Source: Nannochloropsis oceanica (lineage: Eukaryota; Sar; Eustigmatophyceae; Eustigmatales; Monodopsidaceae). From it: a stretch of DNA of 64,000 nt. Positions 42,459 through 53,893 of the stretch are shown here, piece after piece (position 1 is the stretch's first letter; every line of letters begins with the position of its first letter). A program made the translations under genes and the position numbers. The stretch lies in assembly GCA_004519485.1 (NCBI GenBank), contig CP038113.1, positions 454,501 through 518,500 on the forward strand, read 5' to 3'. The notes beneath the pieces are model-generated. The model was not told the DNA's origin and searched no databases. It worked only from the letters and a program-made list of their open reading frames with translations.

Positions 42459-45400
42459 TCATGCCATCTTGGCTTGCAAGCCCTCCTTCCCAACCCTCCA
42501 GGTCCAGTCTCCAAACGCCTCCCCGACATTTCGCTCCTTCTTATACGTTTCAAAAATCGGTTTCAAAAAGTCAAGCAGTTCCGGCATCTTCACCTTATCC
42601 TGATAGGCGAAGGCCGTCCTCGTCAACACCGGGCTCCCGCCCAACCAGACCTGGTAGCTGTTCGCGCCATCCCCCACGAAAGCCAACTCGGCCATATAGG
42701 GCCTCGCGCAGCCGTTCGGGCACCCTGTCATCCTAGTCAAAATCTGCTCCTCCCCCAGACCCATCTCCTCGAGCATGGCATGGATATTCCTCGTCAATTC
42801 AGGCAACACCCGCTCTGCCTCTGTGATCGCCAAGCCACACAGAGGCAAAGCTGGACACGCCATGGCGTGCCGTGTAATGGAATCGAAACTCTCCACGCCA
42901 CCCACCTTGTGCTTCTTCATGATATCCTCCACCCCTGCCTTATCCTCGGGCTTGATCCCCTTGAAAATCACGCTCTGTGCAGGGCTCATGACCATCGGTA
43001 AGTTGTACTTGTCCACAATCTCCCTCAAGCAACTCTTCAACTGAGGCCCATTTTCAAAATTTCGAATTCGCCCCTGCTCAACGCTGATCCCCAAAAACAA
43101 ATTCCCATCCCCCTGCTCGTGCCAGCCCATCCAGTCCATGTACTGCCATTCCTCCATCGGGCGCCAAGCCTCCACCTTCTTTCCAAAGTACCCCTCGACC
43201 AACTCGCGGAATTTAACGATGCCCAGGTTGTGGACAAGATACTTCATGCGGGCGTTCATCCTCACCTCCCTGTTCCCATGGTCGCGCTGCGCCGCCACAA
43301 TGGACTTCATTAACTCAAACACGTCGTCCTTGGCGACGAAGCCAAGATGGTCGGCGGCTCGGGGAAAGGATTGCTCCTTGTTGTGCGTGCGGCCCATGCC
43401 ACCGCCCACCATAACGTTGAAGCCCTGGGGGAAGGAGAGAGGGAGGGAGGGGTGAGTCAATGAAAAAGGGCGGGCGCAAACATGCAGTTGACGTAGTGCG
43501 GAGAACTTGCCATAGATCGACACGGCACGGAGCATAACCCAAACACCCAAGCAGAAGCATGAAAGGAATACATACCTCGAGGCCGCCGTCCTTGTCCGTG
43601 ATCACCACCAAACCGATGTCATTCGTGTAAAGGTCTACGCTGTTGTCGCCCGGTACCGAAATAGAAATTTTGAATTTCCGGGGCAAGTAACGGTCGCCGT
43701 ACAGGGACTCCACTTTGTTCTTGACCATGATGCCGTTCCCGTTGTCGTGGGATCGGATCTTTTCAATGTCCCACCTTTCGATGTCTGGGAAGGCGAAGGA
43801 GGGACGAGAGAGGGACGGATGAGTTGTAAAGCGGATAAGCAGGGAGTCCGATTCACTTAATCTCATGCAAAGATACCATCCCCTCCCTCCCTCCTTCCCT
43901 CACACTCTTGTAACCCACCTCCCTTCCAGTACTCGACACTAGCCGCCTTCTCGTCCCCGAGCCAAATCTCCGAGAAGGCCGTGGTTTGAGGCTTGAACAA
44001 TTCAGCGAAAATCTTGCTGTACTCCCTGGCATATTCATAAGCGGGGGAAGTGAAGGGCGCGGGCGTGCAACCCACGTTACTGGTAGGGGGAGTGGTGATA
44101 AATGGAGAGCGTGTGTGAGAATACGAAGGTGGCGTAAGCTGTGCATATTTCGGGGTGGGGCTGGACGGAGAAGACGCCTCTGTCCTCCCTTCCACCCTCC
44201 CTCCTTCCCTCCGCCCTTCCCTCCGTCTTTACCGGACGACGTCGCCACACGCCCCCACGGTAGAGGAACCAATTTTCATGATCGAGCTAATGACCGTCTT
44301 GAGGTTTCCCTTGAGGATGCCGTGAATCTGGAAGCACTGCCGGGTAGTGGCTCGGAGGTCGTTTTGGCCGTAGTCTGTGCACAGGTCATCCACGAGCTTG
44401 TACAGCTCGGGCGTCACTTCACCGGCGGGGGACTTGAGGCGGAGCATGAATTGGTATTTCTGAGGACAGGGTGGGAGGAAGAGGAAGGGAGAAAGGGAGG
44501 GAGGGGGGAAAAGGTTTGGTCAGGCTCTCGAGATGAGGGAAGATGTCGACGAGAAACTGCTTAGCACAGGCACGAACGACCTTAAAACAAGCACTTGGAG
44601 AGAGGGAGGGGCAAGGGGGGAAGGGGCAGGAGGGAAAGAGGGGAAAAGAAAGGGAAATTGCATACCTTTTGCTCGCCGCCTTTGCGTAGCTCTCGGTTGT
44701 CTTGCTGGTACGAGCCGTGGTACTTGACCACTTGGATGGCATCAGCACCCAGGAAAATCTCTTCATTATCGAGCTCCTCCGACAAGGGGTGACGAAGATA
44801 GTTGGAGCGGATCTGGAAGAACGGGGGAGGGAGGGAGGGAGCGGGTAAAAGTCCGGTTAATATCAGCTGCACTGCTGAGGGCGGGAATAAGAAAGGCTCC
44901 TGGATAAGGCAATCCCACAGGATAAGGCAATCCGACATTTAAGGCACGGATCACATCACACACGAACAACCACACCTCTAAAGACCTGTTTGTATTGTCG
45001 ACGGTGGATATATACAGGCCGACACAGGCACAAAAGTAGGAAGGGAGGACGAGCATTGCGCGCCTACTCTCCTTTATTGCGTCACTTCCTGCAGTCATGT
45101 ACCTCGGAACCCATGACCCGCCCCTCCAGATACACAAGCACCCTGTTGCGTTTGTCATCGCTCTGGTTCTGTCGACATATCCATGCACATCCAGCCTGCA
45201 TAAACACGCTGACTCGCATGCCACCAAGCAGCACTGCTATACTATCAAGTTGAAGGCAAACAGGAAATTTCTTGTCTCCTACATCATCATTATACTACTA
45301 GACTCACCTTGAGCTGCTCGATCTTGGCCAGCTTCGGGCCCTCTTCCCCCGCATCCATGCGGAGCACACCGCGACGTGCCATCGATGCAGCCACTCGAGC

Positions 45401-45505
45401 CTTGGGCAGGTCAAGGGGGGGGATGAAGGCCAAGGCGCCCGTCGCCACGAACACAACCGTCGCGAGGAGCGCCACGGCGGCGTGGGTGGGGGGGAACCGC
45501 CGCAT
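42459..45505 (-). CDS. SIR: Plastid ferredoxin-sulfite reductase
   Basis: Six exons: 45505-45308, 44812-44666, 44459-44233, 44079-43919, 43784-43576 and 43424-42459, giving 635 residues. Exon 1 encodes a signal peptide with plastid junction (ALLATVVFVATGALAFIPP). The enzyme reduces sulfite to sulfide with six electrons from ferredoxin, using siroheme coupled to a 4Fe-4S cluster. Visible family parts are the N-terminal half-domain FMLRLKSPAGEVTPELYKLV with RATTRQCFQIHGI, the middle NVMVGGGMGRTHNKEQSFPR, and the cluster ligands. These are ACPALPLCGLA (C-x5-C) and MTGCPNGCARPYMAELAFVG (C-x3-C). Length is close to plant SiR. Nitrite reductase shares the fold, but the GGGMGRTHNK block fits SiR. 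Its upstream neighbour makes the siroheme precursor. Confidence 0.93.
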
Positions 45506-46086
45506 GTTTGCTTCCTATACAGGATGTGGGAACAGAGAAGAGACATATAAGAATGGCAAGCGAGTGAGAGTTGCCGAAGCCTGGTCTGTGATGCACGGGC
45601 TCAGAAGCGAGGGACGGGAGAGTGTTAAGCAAGGTCAACTCACGGACCACCAAGAACAAGCAAAGCGACGAGTCTGCGGGACGAAGTGAGCGCACACAAT
45701 ATCATGCGCGAGCCCCGACACATAGGCACTTAATGGCACTACCAAGACGTGCAACCATAGTGCTATGCAATATATTCCATGCGCGTTGCACTTTTTACTG
45801 TCTAGTACGTGCTTTTCCTCGAATAGGGGCCAAGGCCACTCAGTGATCATTGTGGCATTCCGTTTCAGGCAGAACCGATAGGGCTGTCTCGGGAGCTCGA
45901 TTTGGGAAGAACACGAAACAGAGACCGCCGCCCAACATGTCAAACCCTTACCCTAAAGCAACATGACCAACATATCTGATGAATAGCAAGCCTCTTCGTA
46001 ACGCAATCCATTTACTTTATTATTTGCCCCTGTACTCCTCCGCACGTGATGAACCTCCCCGACCCCTACCCTGACCCCTAACCCCT
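45506..46086. other. Upstream region of the sulfite reductase gene
   Basis: A 581-base gap between two minus-strand genes. It should hold the SIR promoter and the HEMD 3' UTR. A C-rich, telomere-like stretch at about 46060-46085 lies at the HEMD end. Confidence 0.4.
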
Positions 46087-47412
46087 TCATCCCTGTAAAG
46101 CTTCTTCCACCGCCGCTGCCCATCCCTCAATCCCTGGTGCTTCCCTCGGATAAAAAATCCTCTCTTCCTTCCAGCCCGCCTGCCTTGCTGCTGTCGCTGT
46201 CGTTTCCCCAATACAGGCCACGTTAAACTCCATGCCTACCCGCGATGCCCAAACCTTTAGAGCACTCGGACTCGCGAATGTTACGACTCTGCATGCTTTG
46301 GCTCTTGATTCGTCGGCTTCACTCCATTCTGCAGGAACTGTGTCATATGTATTAAGCCTGGTCACCTCAAACAACCTGCTTCCTCCCTCCCTCTCTCCCT
46401 GCGCCTCTCTTTCCCCCTCCTCGCACACACCCCTAGCATACAATCCGTCTTCCAACGTATGCGCCGCTCGTTTAGACGCCGGATAAAGTACTCTTGCCGT
46501 TCTTCTCGACTTCATGCCTCCCTCTTTCCCTCCCACTTTCTCTTCCTCCATCTCTGGTAGCTCCACAGCAAGCACTTTCGCAAGGGCCTTTGACGGCGTG
46601 AATTTTATGCCTGCTCCTGCTTTTTTCAACAGCACGCCTGTCGCTTCGCCGATCGGAACAAGATTCGTCGGTTTGTAGGTGGGACATGTCTGTGCAACTT
46701 CTAGAAAGACTTGTGCGGCCTGAGAGAGAGGGAAGGGGGGGGGCAAGGAGGGGAGGGGTGGAGAAATGGAGTGGAGAGACGGTGAGCTTCTTGTCTTTGC
46801 CAGGAGACGTGCCACTCCACATGTGGCAATGGCATTATTTCAGCTACTTTCTAGTAAGGACTATTCCTTCTGCTGTGCCTCCCTCTCCATCACTCTCACC
46901 TCTGGTGACGTGATGACGATGTAGTCAAACACCTGCGTCTCCAATGTTTGTTGCAGCTGGGCATGGCCCTCTGCATGGCAGTGCGCAATACATGGAAGCT
47001 CTAAGATATTGAACTCTCGTGCTTCCAAAAGTTTGCGAAGCTTGTCATTCTTGCCGGCTTCGCGGGTGAGTACCACGAGGTCCTCGGTAGGGTTGGAGGA
47101 GGAGGAGGAGGAGGAGGAGGAGGAGGAGGAGGAGGAGGAGGAGGAGGAAGAAGTCCCTTGGTGCACGTCTGCCGTGGCCGCGGATAAGAGAGTGATTGAT
47201 CCGGTGTTTAGATATGTTAGCAAGCTCTGAAGGTGTCTTGGGTGCTTCTGATAGGTCTTGGCAAGGGGCCTTTGCAGGTGCTGTTGCTTGAGGTGTGGTA
47301 TGAGGAGAAAAGCATCTGTTGCTGCAGGAAGGAGGAGTGCCAGGCAAAAGAGTCCGCCCATGACGCTGAAAATGAAGGCCACGCAATGTGGTTGCAGTGG
47401 TTGTGGTCGCAT
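46087..47412 (-). CDS. HEMD: Plastid uroporphyrinogen-III synthase
   Basis: Two exons, 47412-46900 and 46719-46087, phase 0, giving 381 residues. A signal peptide with plastid junction (GGLFCLALLLPAATDAFLLI) opens the protein. A poly-Ser run of about 20 residues, coded by a TCC-rich tract, precedes the enzyme. Family parts are VVLTREAGKNDKLRKLLEA, ILELPCI, FDYIVITSPEAAQVF across the splice, LVPIGEATGVLLKKAG, ARVLYPASKRAAHTLEDGL, RLNTYDTVP, VVTFASPSALKVWA and VACIGETTATAARQAGW. The enzyme closes hydroxymethylbilane with inversion of ring D to give uroporphyrinogen III, the branch point to heme, chlorophyll and siroheme. It is a low-similarity family; the S-P-S/A-V-x-x-(F/W) and I-G-x-x-T-A-x-x-x-x motifs support the call. 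Confidence 0.85.
47095..47150. repeat. (GGA)n triplet repeat coding poly-Ser in HEMD
   Basis: A run of GGA triplets on the plus strand, read as TCC serine codons on the minus strand between the targeting sequence and the enzyme domain. Confidence 0.9.
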
Positions 47413-47911
47413 GTCTGTGTGTGATTTTGTAATGCTTTAGAAAAAGGGCTCTTTTGGTTACGGTGTGCAAAGATGACCGATTTCCCCCCAAGAGGAGGTC
47501 GGCCCGAGACGACGAGGGAACATTTTTTGTGTGTCGTATGTGATCGCTTTACGAAACTTACCATGCACACTCATGCACAGGCATTTGGCGCAGAGCGAGG
47601 GTGTGGACGTCTTCAAGCTACGAGAGGCCAGCGCGCATTCCCCTCGTAGCCGCGACTGACATGCCCGCCGACCCTCCCTCCACAACAAGTCTGAAGCTCT
47701 ACTCTTTCTCAGTCCATGCACCGCCCATGCACTGAGACGGCCACATTGGCGCTTTGTCCAGACTCTTCTCATCCTGGACACCAGCGCGCTTTGCTGCCTG
47801 TAGGGCTTAAAATGTTCCTTCTATTAGGTAGCAGCATTATCCTCACATATGTTGCCTGCCCCCTTCCTCCTCACACAGACGCGCGGGCTTTCGCATGCTA
47901 CAAGCCACACC
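47413..47911. other. Head-to-head promoter region
   Basis: A 499-base gap between the divergent HEMD and ZNF830-like genes; a bidirectional promoter is possible. No gene seen. Confidence 0.4.
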
Positions 47912-49502
47912 ATGGGGGACAGTGTCCGAGAAATGATGCGGCAAGCCGCCAAACAGAAGCAGAAAAAAGCAGATGCCTTAGCCGCAGCCCTGAAGAACAG
48001 CAAGGGGAAGGAGCAGGTAGGCAGGTGTGGGTGTGGGTAAGAGATGGGAACGTGCACGTGTTGTTTTTGTGCGTTTGGAGGAGTGGCTGTGAAAGGTAGT
48101 GATTGTCGCAGAAGTTTGCGAGATGCGGGACGCTGAATTGTTGTTTCATTTCTTGAACCCCATACACACGCACTCAAACCCCCCCCCCCCACACACACCC
48201 CCACAACCACCCGCCCAAACACACGCACACGAACACATGTGCATACGCACATAACACGTACATACACACATTTATGCACTTACGCTCACACGCTTTTCCA
48301 CACACTCACACATATTTACATAGATTCTGGCGCTCATGCGACAAAAAGTAGCCAAAACTGCTCCCCAAGCAGCATCAGCAAGCCCCCCCCGGTCCCTCCC
48401 CCCCCCCGCGCCCCGTCCTTCCTCACAATCCATGATGCCTCCCCCTCCTCCTCCAAAAGCCCCGGGTGCCATGCCCCCACTTCCTCAACCGGAGAAGAAA
48501 AAAATCGTCGTTGCCTCCTTTCCCTCGTCAATGCCCCCCCCTCCACCACCACAAGCACGTTCACCTGCTCCTCCGCCTGTGGCTGCTGCTCCTCCGCCTG
48601 TAGCTGCTGCTCCGGCTGCCCCTGGTGCTCATCCCACTCCTCATCGTTCGGCCGCAGCGAGATCGACTGGTATGCTCCCAGGTTTTGAACCCGTAGACTC
48701 TGATGACGAGGACGAGGACGAGAAAGGGATGGCGAAAACGGCTGTGGACGTGCCTGCCGCCTTGCCCCCGGGCTTCTTTGACAGCGGCATGGAAGAAGAG
48801 GGAGCGGAAGAGGAGGAAGGGGACGAAGAGAATGAACCTTTGCCCATCCCCCCTCATTCTCCATCTTCTCATCCTCCTCCTCCTCCCTCTACAAACGACA
48901 CCACTGCATTACCCACCGGCTTCTTCGATGACCCGGATGCAGACGCCGCTGCTCACAACATCGATCTTGTCGCGCAAAAAGAAGCAGCAGTTAAAGCTGA
49001 ATGGGAGGAGTTTCAAAAATTTGCGGCTGCCGTCGTCATGTCGGAGGCTGATCAGGAAGCTGAAGAGGAGGCGGAGAGGGAGGAGGAGGAGCAGAGGAAG
49101 GAGCTGGAACACATGTATTATACTGCGAGGCTGGCAGGGTTGATGGCTACGTCGGGGGAGGCGGCGGGAAGGAGAGGGAAGAAGGGAGAGAGAAATAGGG
49201 GGCAAGAGAAAGAGGGGGGAGGGAGGGAGGATGCGTTGGCTGCTATTGAAGGGGTACCGTCGAAGAGGGAGGCCCCGGCGCTGGTGGCTGGTGCTGTGGA
49301 GGACGAGGGAGAGGAAGAGCGTGAGGGGGAAGTGAAGAGGAGGGATGTTCAAAATGGAGGAGGGGGGGAGAGTGCGTCGTTTGAGATCTCGGCCATGCTT
49401 CGGGCAAAAAAGAAGCGGAAAAAGGAGGTGATGGAAGAGGCCTTTGAGAAGGATTACGTCCCTTTTGATCCTTTGGATTGGCGGGCGAAGACATTCGGTT
49501 GA
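47912..49502 (+). CDS. ZNF830-like splicing-associated protein without visible zinc finger
   Basis: Two exons, 47912-48016 and 48324-49502, phase 0, giving 427 residues. The N-terminus is a short helix rich in Lys/Gln/Ala (EMMRQAAKQKQKKADALAAA). A long Pro-rich region follows. Two copies of an L-P-x-G-F-F-D motif stand out: LPPGFFDSGMEEEG and LPTGFFDDPDADAAAHNIDL. They are followed by AEWEEFQKFAAAVVMSEAD and a coiled coil ending LEHMYYTARLAGLM. This order matches the C-terminal half of ZNF830 (CCDC16), a nuclear protein found with spliceosomal complexes. ZNF830 normally has one C2H2 zinc finger near the N-terminus; no C-x2-C...H-x-H is visible in either exon or the intron. The acidic C-terminus ends in KDYVPFDPLDWRAKTFG. 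Confidence 0.6.
48171..48322. repeat. CA-rich tract in the ZNF830-like intron
   Basis: Imperfect CA/CACG repeats with a poly-C run at its start, filling the second half of the intron up to the TTTACATAG acceptor. Confidence 0.85.
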
Positions 49503-49911
49503 CGGCTTCTTGAAGCGGATATGGACGTTCAACGCTCTTATCAACTCTTAAGGTCATTAAATCTTTTAGAATCCACATGTTGCTCGTCATGGTGGCATGC
49601 ATATGCTTCTCCTTCCCTTTTTTGTTCGTCGCTGAATGCCGAATGTCGCTCGTTCCTTTCACGTACCCGGAAAAACGCAGCAGCATCACGCACATGCTAT
49701 GCTTTCCGCGTGCAGATCTGCGTCTACGCTCTATGAGCCCTTGCCAGGCTGCGCATATCTATGACCGGCACTATTAGTCTCAGTCTCCATTTTTTCCCGT
49801 GCATCTTCTCGAGCAGGTAAAAAGCCAACCCAAGCGGCGCAAGGGCCGTCGTCGTGCGCTGCTGCCTCCTCTCCTACTCCTACCCCCTAGGCCGCCTGCC
49901 CAGGGATAACC
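49503..49911. other. Intergenic region upstream of the THH1/TOM1-like gene
   Basis: Between two plus-strand genes. No gene seen; presumably holds the 3' UTR of one and the promoter of the next. Confidence 0.35.
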
Positions 49912-51537
49912 ATGCTCATCCTCGATGGCTTGGGCGCCACACCCTTTATCCTCGCCATCCTTTATCTTGCGACGACTTTCCTCATCGCCTCCCGTCTCCG
50001 CAACCTCCATGCGCGCCATCGCGACATGAACACAACCAAGCTCTTCGTCTTGTCCGTTCTACTAAGCTGCACCATGCGCTGCCTGAGCTTCATTGCCCTG
50101 GGGGCATTTTCCGTCCAGTCTATAGCCATCGACAACAACAGTAGCGGCGGTTCATCCCCGTTACAATCTTCCTCATCTTTTGATTCGCAGGATCCCGATA
50201 CCCAGTTTTACGAAAAGGTAAGGGGTAGCTTGAGGAACCTTTCCCTCTCTCTTTCCTCTCATGCTACGCGACTGCACGACCTTCCTCCATTGCCATTGCG
50301 TGTCATTTCAGCCTTTGTATTGCCCTCATTATTTTCTTCCTTCATATCCCTTTCCTCTCGCCCAGGCCCTCCTCATCCTCTTCAACCTCCCCGACTTTGT
50401 CTTCGTGTCTGCGTACGTCCTCCTCGCCCTTGTCTGGGCCGAGACCTTTATCCAATCACGATCGCACTGGCTGTCTGTCAAGCAATTTCGCCGCATGTGG
50501 CTGCTGTCCTACCTCATCTTCAACGCGTGCCTGTACCTCGGTCAACTCGTGCTGTACACTCTCCTCTTCCTCCCCAGGGGGAACCAAGAATTCCTCAGCA
50601 AGATCATTTTCTTGACCTTGTGTGTCATTAACTTCTCCCTGCCCATTATCTTGCTCCTGCTCTTTTTTTACCTGTCCATTATGTTCGCGGGCTTTCCCTA
50701 TAAGAGTAGGGGGGCCCCGGCGAGACTGAATCAGATCAGTAAGGTAGGTCTTGGAGAGGTAGGGAGGGAAAGAGGAAGGGAGGAACGAGTCGGATGCAGG
50801 AGTCCTTCGGATTTGCTGTATGTGTGTGTGAAGTTTTGAATGTATCTCCGTGCAGCATTTGCAAGGGCCTCGTCGTCCACCCTCCTTCCCTCCCTTCCTC
50901 CTCCCCTTCCTCCCTCCCTCCCTCTACCTCCCAGGTGATGGTTTGGTGGACCATTGGTCGCATTATTTGGGGTATTCTCGTCCTCACCACCATCTTACAA
51001 GGCTGGTTGAGCAACGCCTACCGAGACCGGCAGGTGTACGGCGTGGTGTTGGTCGGCTTGTTTATAATCACGGAATGGATTCCGTTTTTCGTGTCGATGG
51101 ATGTGTCGTTGCTGGCGTCGTTGTCAGCCGAGAGGGGGAGGGGAGGGGAAGGGAGGGAGGGAGGAGAGGTGGGGACGTATGGGACATTATTGGTGCCGGA
51201 TTTGGAGGAGGACGAGGACGAGGAAAGAGGGAGGGAGGGGAGGGGTGGGATTACTGAGAAAAGCAGGCGCAGTGATGGGGATAGGAATGAGATGGAGAAT
51301 GATGAGGTCGAGGAAGAGGAGGGAGGGAAGGAGGACGTGGAGGAGGGAAGGGCGGACAGGATGCGGAATTCAGCAGCGGGAACCAGCCCCTTCGCAAAAG
51401 GAGAACGAGGAGGAGGAGGGGATGAAGGAGGAGGAGGAGGAGAAGGAGGAGGAGAAAGAGGAGGAAAAGGAGGAGGAGAAAGAGGAGGAGGAGGAGGAGG
51501 AGGATTTTTGCTCTACCCCTCCTCGGTCAAGACATGA
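49912..51537 (+). CDS. THH1/TOM1/TOM3-like multi-pass membrane protein
   Basis: Exons 49912-50217, 50366-50743 and 50935-51537, all phase 0, giving 428 residues. About seven hydrophobic segments are visible, including GATPFILAILYLATTFLIAS, then NLPDFVFVSAYVLLALVWAE, LIFNACLYLGQLVLYTLLFL, INFSLPIILLLLFFYLSIMF, WTIGRIIWGILVLTTILQG and VYGVVLVGLFIITEWIPFF. The N-L-P-x-x-x-F-x-(S/T)-x-Y-x-L-L-x-L-x-W-A-E block and the layout resemble the plant THH1/TOM1/TOM3 (DUF1084) family and its GPR137-like relatives. Plant members are tonoplast proteins, best known as host factors for tobamovirus replication; their cell role is unclear. The last 130 residues are Glu/Gly/Arg-rich, coded by purine-only repeats, and may be poorly conserved. 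Confidence 0.68.
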
Positions 51538-51874
51538 TTTACGAGCAAGGGAGTGTGAGTGTGCGTGTATTTGAATGCCTGCATGCAGGAGAATTAGGCG
51601 AAGGGTTAGCCACAGTGTAATGTAAATTGATACAAGTAAAAGACGAAAAAGGAGATGAGGAGGCGTGCTTGTCGGCAGTGCTCCGACCTGAAGGTCGCGG
51701 CGCAGACTGGCAGAAAGCCAGAGTTAATAAAGTAATGCCCTCCTCCCGTCAAATAAAAGAAATCAAGCAACACCATATGCTTTAATTGAATAGCATCCAT
51801 GAACTCTTCCATCCTGAACCCCCACCATGTGACATAGGCAGCCCGACCTATCTCTTTTGAAGCAAAACGTTTTT
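51538..51874. other. Convergent intergenic region
   Basis: Between the ends of the THH1/TOM1-like gene and the methyltransferase gene. No gene seen. Confidence 0.35.
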
Positions 51875-52932
51875 TTACTCTCCACTCGAAGGCCAGTCCA
51901 CGGTCCCCTTCCGTCTTCTTGTCAACCGCTTGACATACACCTTCCCCCTCTCCTCGTCCATCCCATCCCCCTCCACAAATAAGTCCACGCACTGCTCCAC
52001 ACTCACATCCTCCACCACCCACCCACCTACCCCTCCCTCCCCCGGCCCTTCCCCTCCTTCCTCCTGCTCCGCCAGTGTAAAGAAGGCCAGGTCCAACGCC
52101 CGCTTCTCCGGATCATGGTGCGAATATGCCACCAGCACTTCCTTCGATCCATCCTCCTCCAAGCACTCCCTGCAAGTCCACAGCAGCTTTTTATGCTCGC
52201 TCCGATTGAAGATCAAGTCGGCGCAGATGATAAGATCGAACTTTCGCCTCTTCTTTCCTTCCTTCCCTTCTTCCTCCACCCCACCCATCCCCTCCAACGG
52301 CGCCAGCAGCGTGTGGACCGGCTGGCCCCAGACGTAGCCCACCGTGCTTAACGCCCCCTTGGATACGTGCCCTTGTTCAACCAGTCTATCTACATTGCTT
52401 TGCATGGCCTCCACCAAGACTTGGTCGGTGCTTGAGGCATAATCAGAGGCAACCACATGCTTCGCTCCATTCAATGCAGCCAGGAGGGAGGGAAGAGCGC
52501 ATCCCGCGCCGAGTTCAAGAACCGTCTTTCCCCGCACGAGGGAGGGGTCAAGTTCGAGCATTTCACCGAGGACCTTAGCCGCATTCCAGACTTTGTGTCC
52601 TGTTGCATCCATGCATAGAGATGGGAGGGAAAGATAAGGGGGCAATGATCTACATCCGTCCCTCCACAGCACGTACCCCACAAACTATGTCGTCCCGCGG
52701 CCAGGCTTAGTTCCAGCGTCGGAGGATCTGCCTTGGGATCGAGACGTGTATAAGTCTCGCTGACAAATGTAGGGCCCTTCTCCTCAGTATTACTGTCATC
52801 ATTATCACTATTTACGCTCCCCACGCCCCCGCCGACGGCGAATAGGGAGAGGAGGCCCTCCTCGAGCTCTTGATCAACTTCGCTCTCGTTATCGGCTTCC
52901 TGGGTTGGGGGGCGGACATGCACGCCTTCCAT
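51875..52932 (-). CDS. EFM7/NNT1-like class I protein methyltransferase
   Basis: Two exons, 52932-52677 and 52599-51875, frame-compatible, giving about 326 residues. The N-terminal part is acidic, then TFVSETYTRLDPKADPPTLE and HSLWGHKVWNAAKVLGEML. The Rossmann core shows motif I, KTVLELGAGCALPSLLAALN, then HVVASDYAS, a later strand FDLIICADLIFNRSEHKKLL, and LVAYSHHDPEKRALDLAFF. The W-G-H-x-x-W-N-A and D-L-I-F-N-R-S-x-H blocks fit the Nnt1/EFM7 group of seven-beta-strand methyltransferases. In yeast Efm7 modifies the N-terminus and nearby Lys of translation elongation factor 1A. The substrate here is inferred from the family. I start the gene at the ATG at 52932. Confidence 0.78.
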
Positions 52933-53045
52933 TTGCAAGAAGCTCTATTGGTGTGTGAAGAGATGATGAAATAAATACCAAGGAAATGGCGTCTCAAAAA
53001 CGCCTTGGGGTGGAAAGTAGATAGGAAGAAATGGAAGCTTAAGAA

Positions 53046-53513
53046 AGGTATCTCTGCTGGAGGCGTCGGAGTTGCCTTGCTATCATGTCAACGTACCTTA
53101 AGGATGTGGCGCGCCGCCATCTCCGCCTGGGCAGATTGCCTTGCCGCCACCTCTTGCACACGTTCTTTGGGCTCCATCCTGTAGTGGGTGGCGTGATGTG
53201 ATCGGAAACGCGTAAATGCGAGAAGCCTTTCGACCTCCCCTCCCCCCTCATGTTGTACAGAGGAAGAATGATGCTACCGGCTGCCCGGAGGAGATACCGA
53301 CAGGTCAAGAATTGGGGAGTGGCTGACTGAATTTGTGTCTTTGCCCACGATCACACGCATCAACTCATCCACGTCTACACTGGACTTCCATTCGGTGACG
53401 GCGACAATGCTGCGTTGCGCGGCCTTGCCTCTAGCTTGCTGCTTGAGCCTCGCCCTTGGCGACGCCGTTGTTGTCGCTCCAGCAAGAAGCCTTCCATGCC
53501 TTGCATTTGGCAT
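53046..53513 (-). CDS. Possible small multi-exon gene
   Basis: Exon-like pieces on the minus strand: one from about 53513 with SIVAVTEWKSSVDVDELMRV; one bounded by a CTACAG acceptor near 53178 and a GTACGT donor near 53094, whose best frame gives MEPKERVQEVAARQSAQAEM then AARHILK; and a short last piece giving QRYLS and a stop. The middle piece looks like an amphipathic helix, but the junction from the first piece to it is not in frame with an obvious donor. I recognise no family. It could be a small helical protein starting at the middle piece, or chance. Confidence 0.3.
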
Positions 53514-53893
53514 TGCTATTCAGACCTCTCACCACCGCCGGGACCCCGCCAATTCACTATACATGCTTACAGATTTTCAGAGCCTGCACGTAATTACCCG
53601 CTGCCATTGCCTGTCACTCAAGGGCATATCAGAGCCTCTTTCCCTGGCCCCCTGCTTTCAGCCGCTCGCCCTCTCTCCACTAGTGCAACCGCAACGTCGT
53701 CGTTCCATGACTTCTGACTGCCATAGGGCAAAGAGTTAGCTGCTCATTCGCACTGCCAAGACAATTTAAACGCGTAGCAATTTCCGGCTGCTGCCGCTGT
53801 CATCGTGGCTGTCGTGCTGGAGCGGCTGGCAATCCCCCGTCATCACCCTCGCCTTGCTCCCAGTAACAGCAGCAATACTAACATCCCACTCCC

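Noticed and set aside
42459-43550. Longer C-terminal frame of sulfite reductase reading past 43424
   Set aside because: The extra residues are intron translation; the CCCCCAG acceptor at 43425-43426 restores the conserved G-F-N-V-M-V start.
49912-50631. Read-through of the first intron of the THH1/TOM1-like gene
   Set aside because: The open frame through the intron loses the membrane-span pattern that the spliced frame restores.
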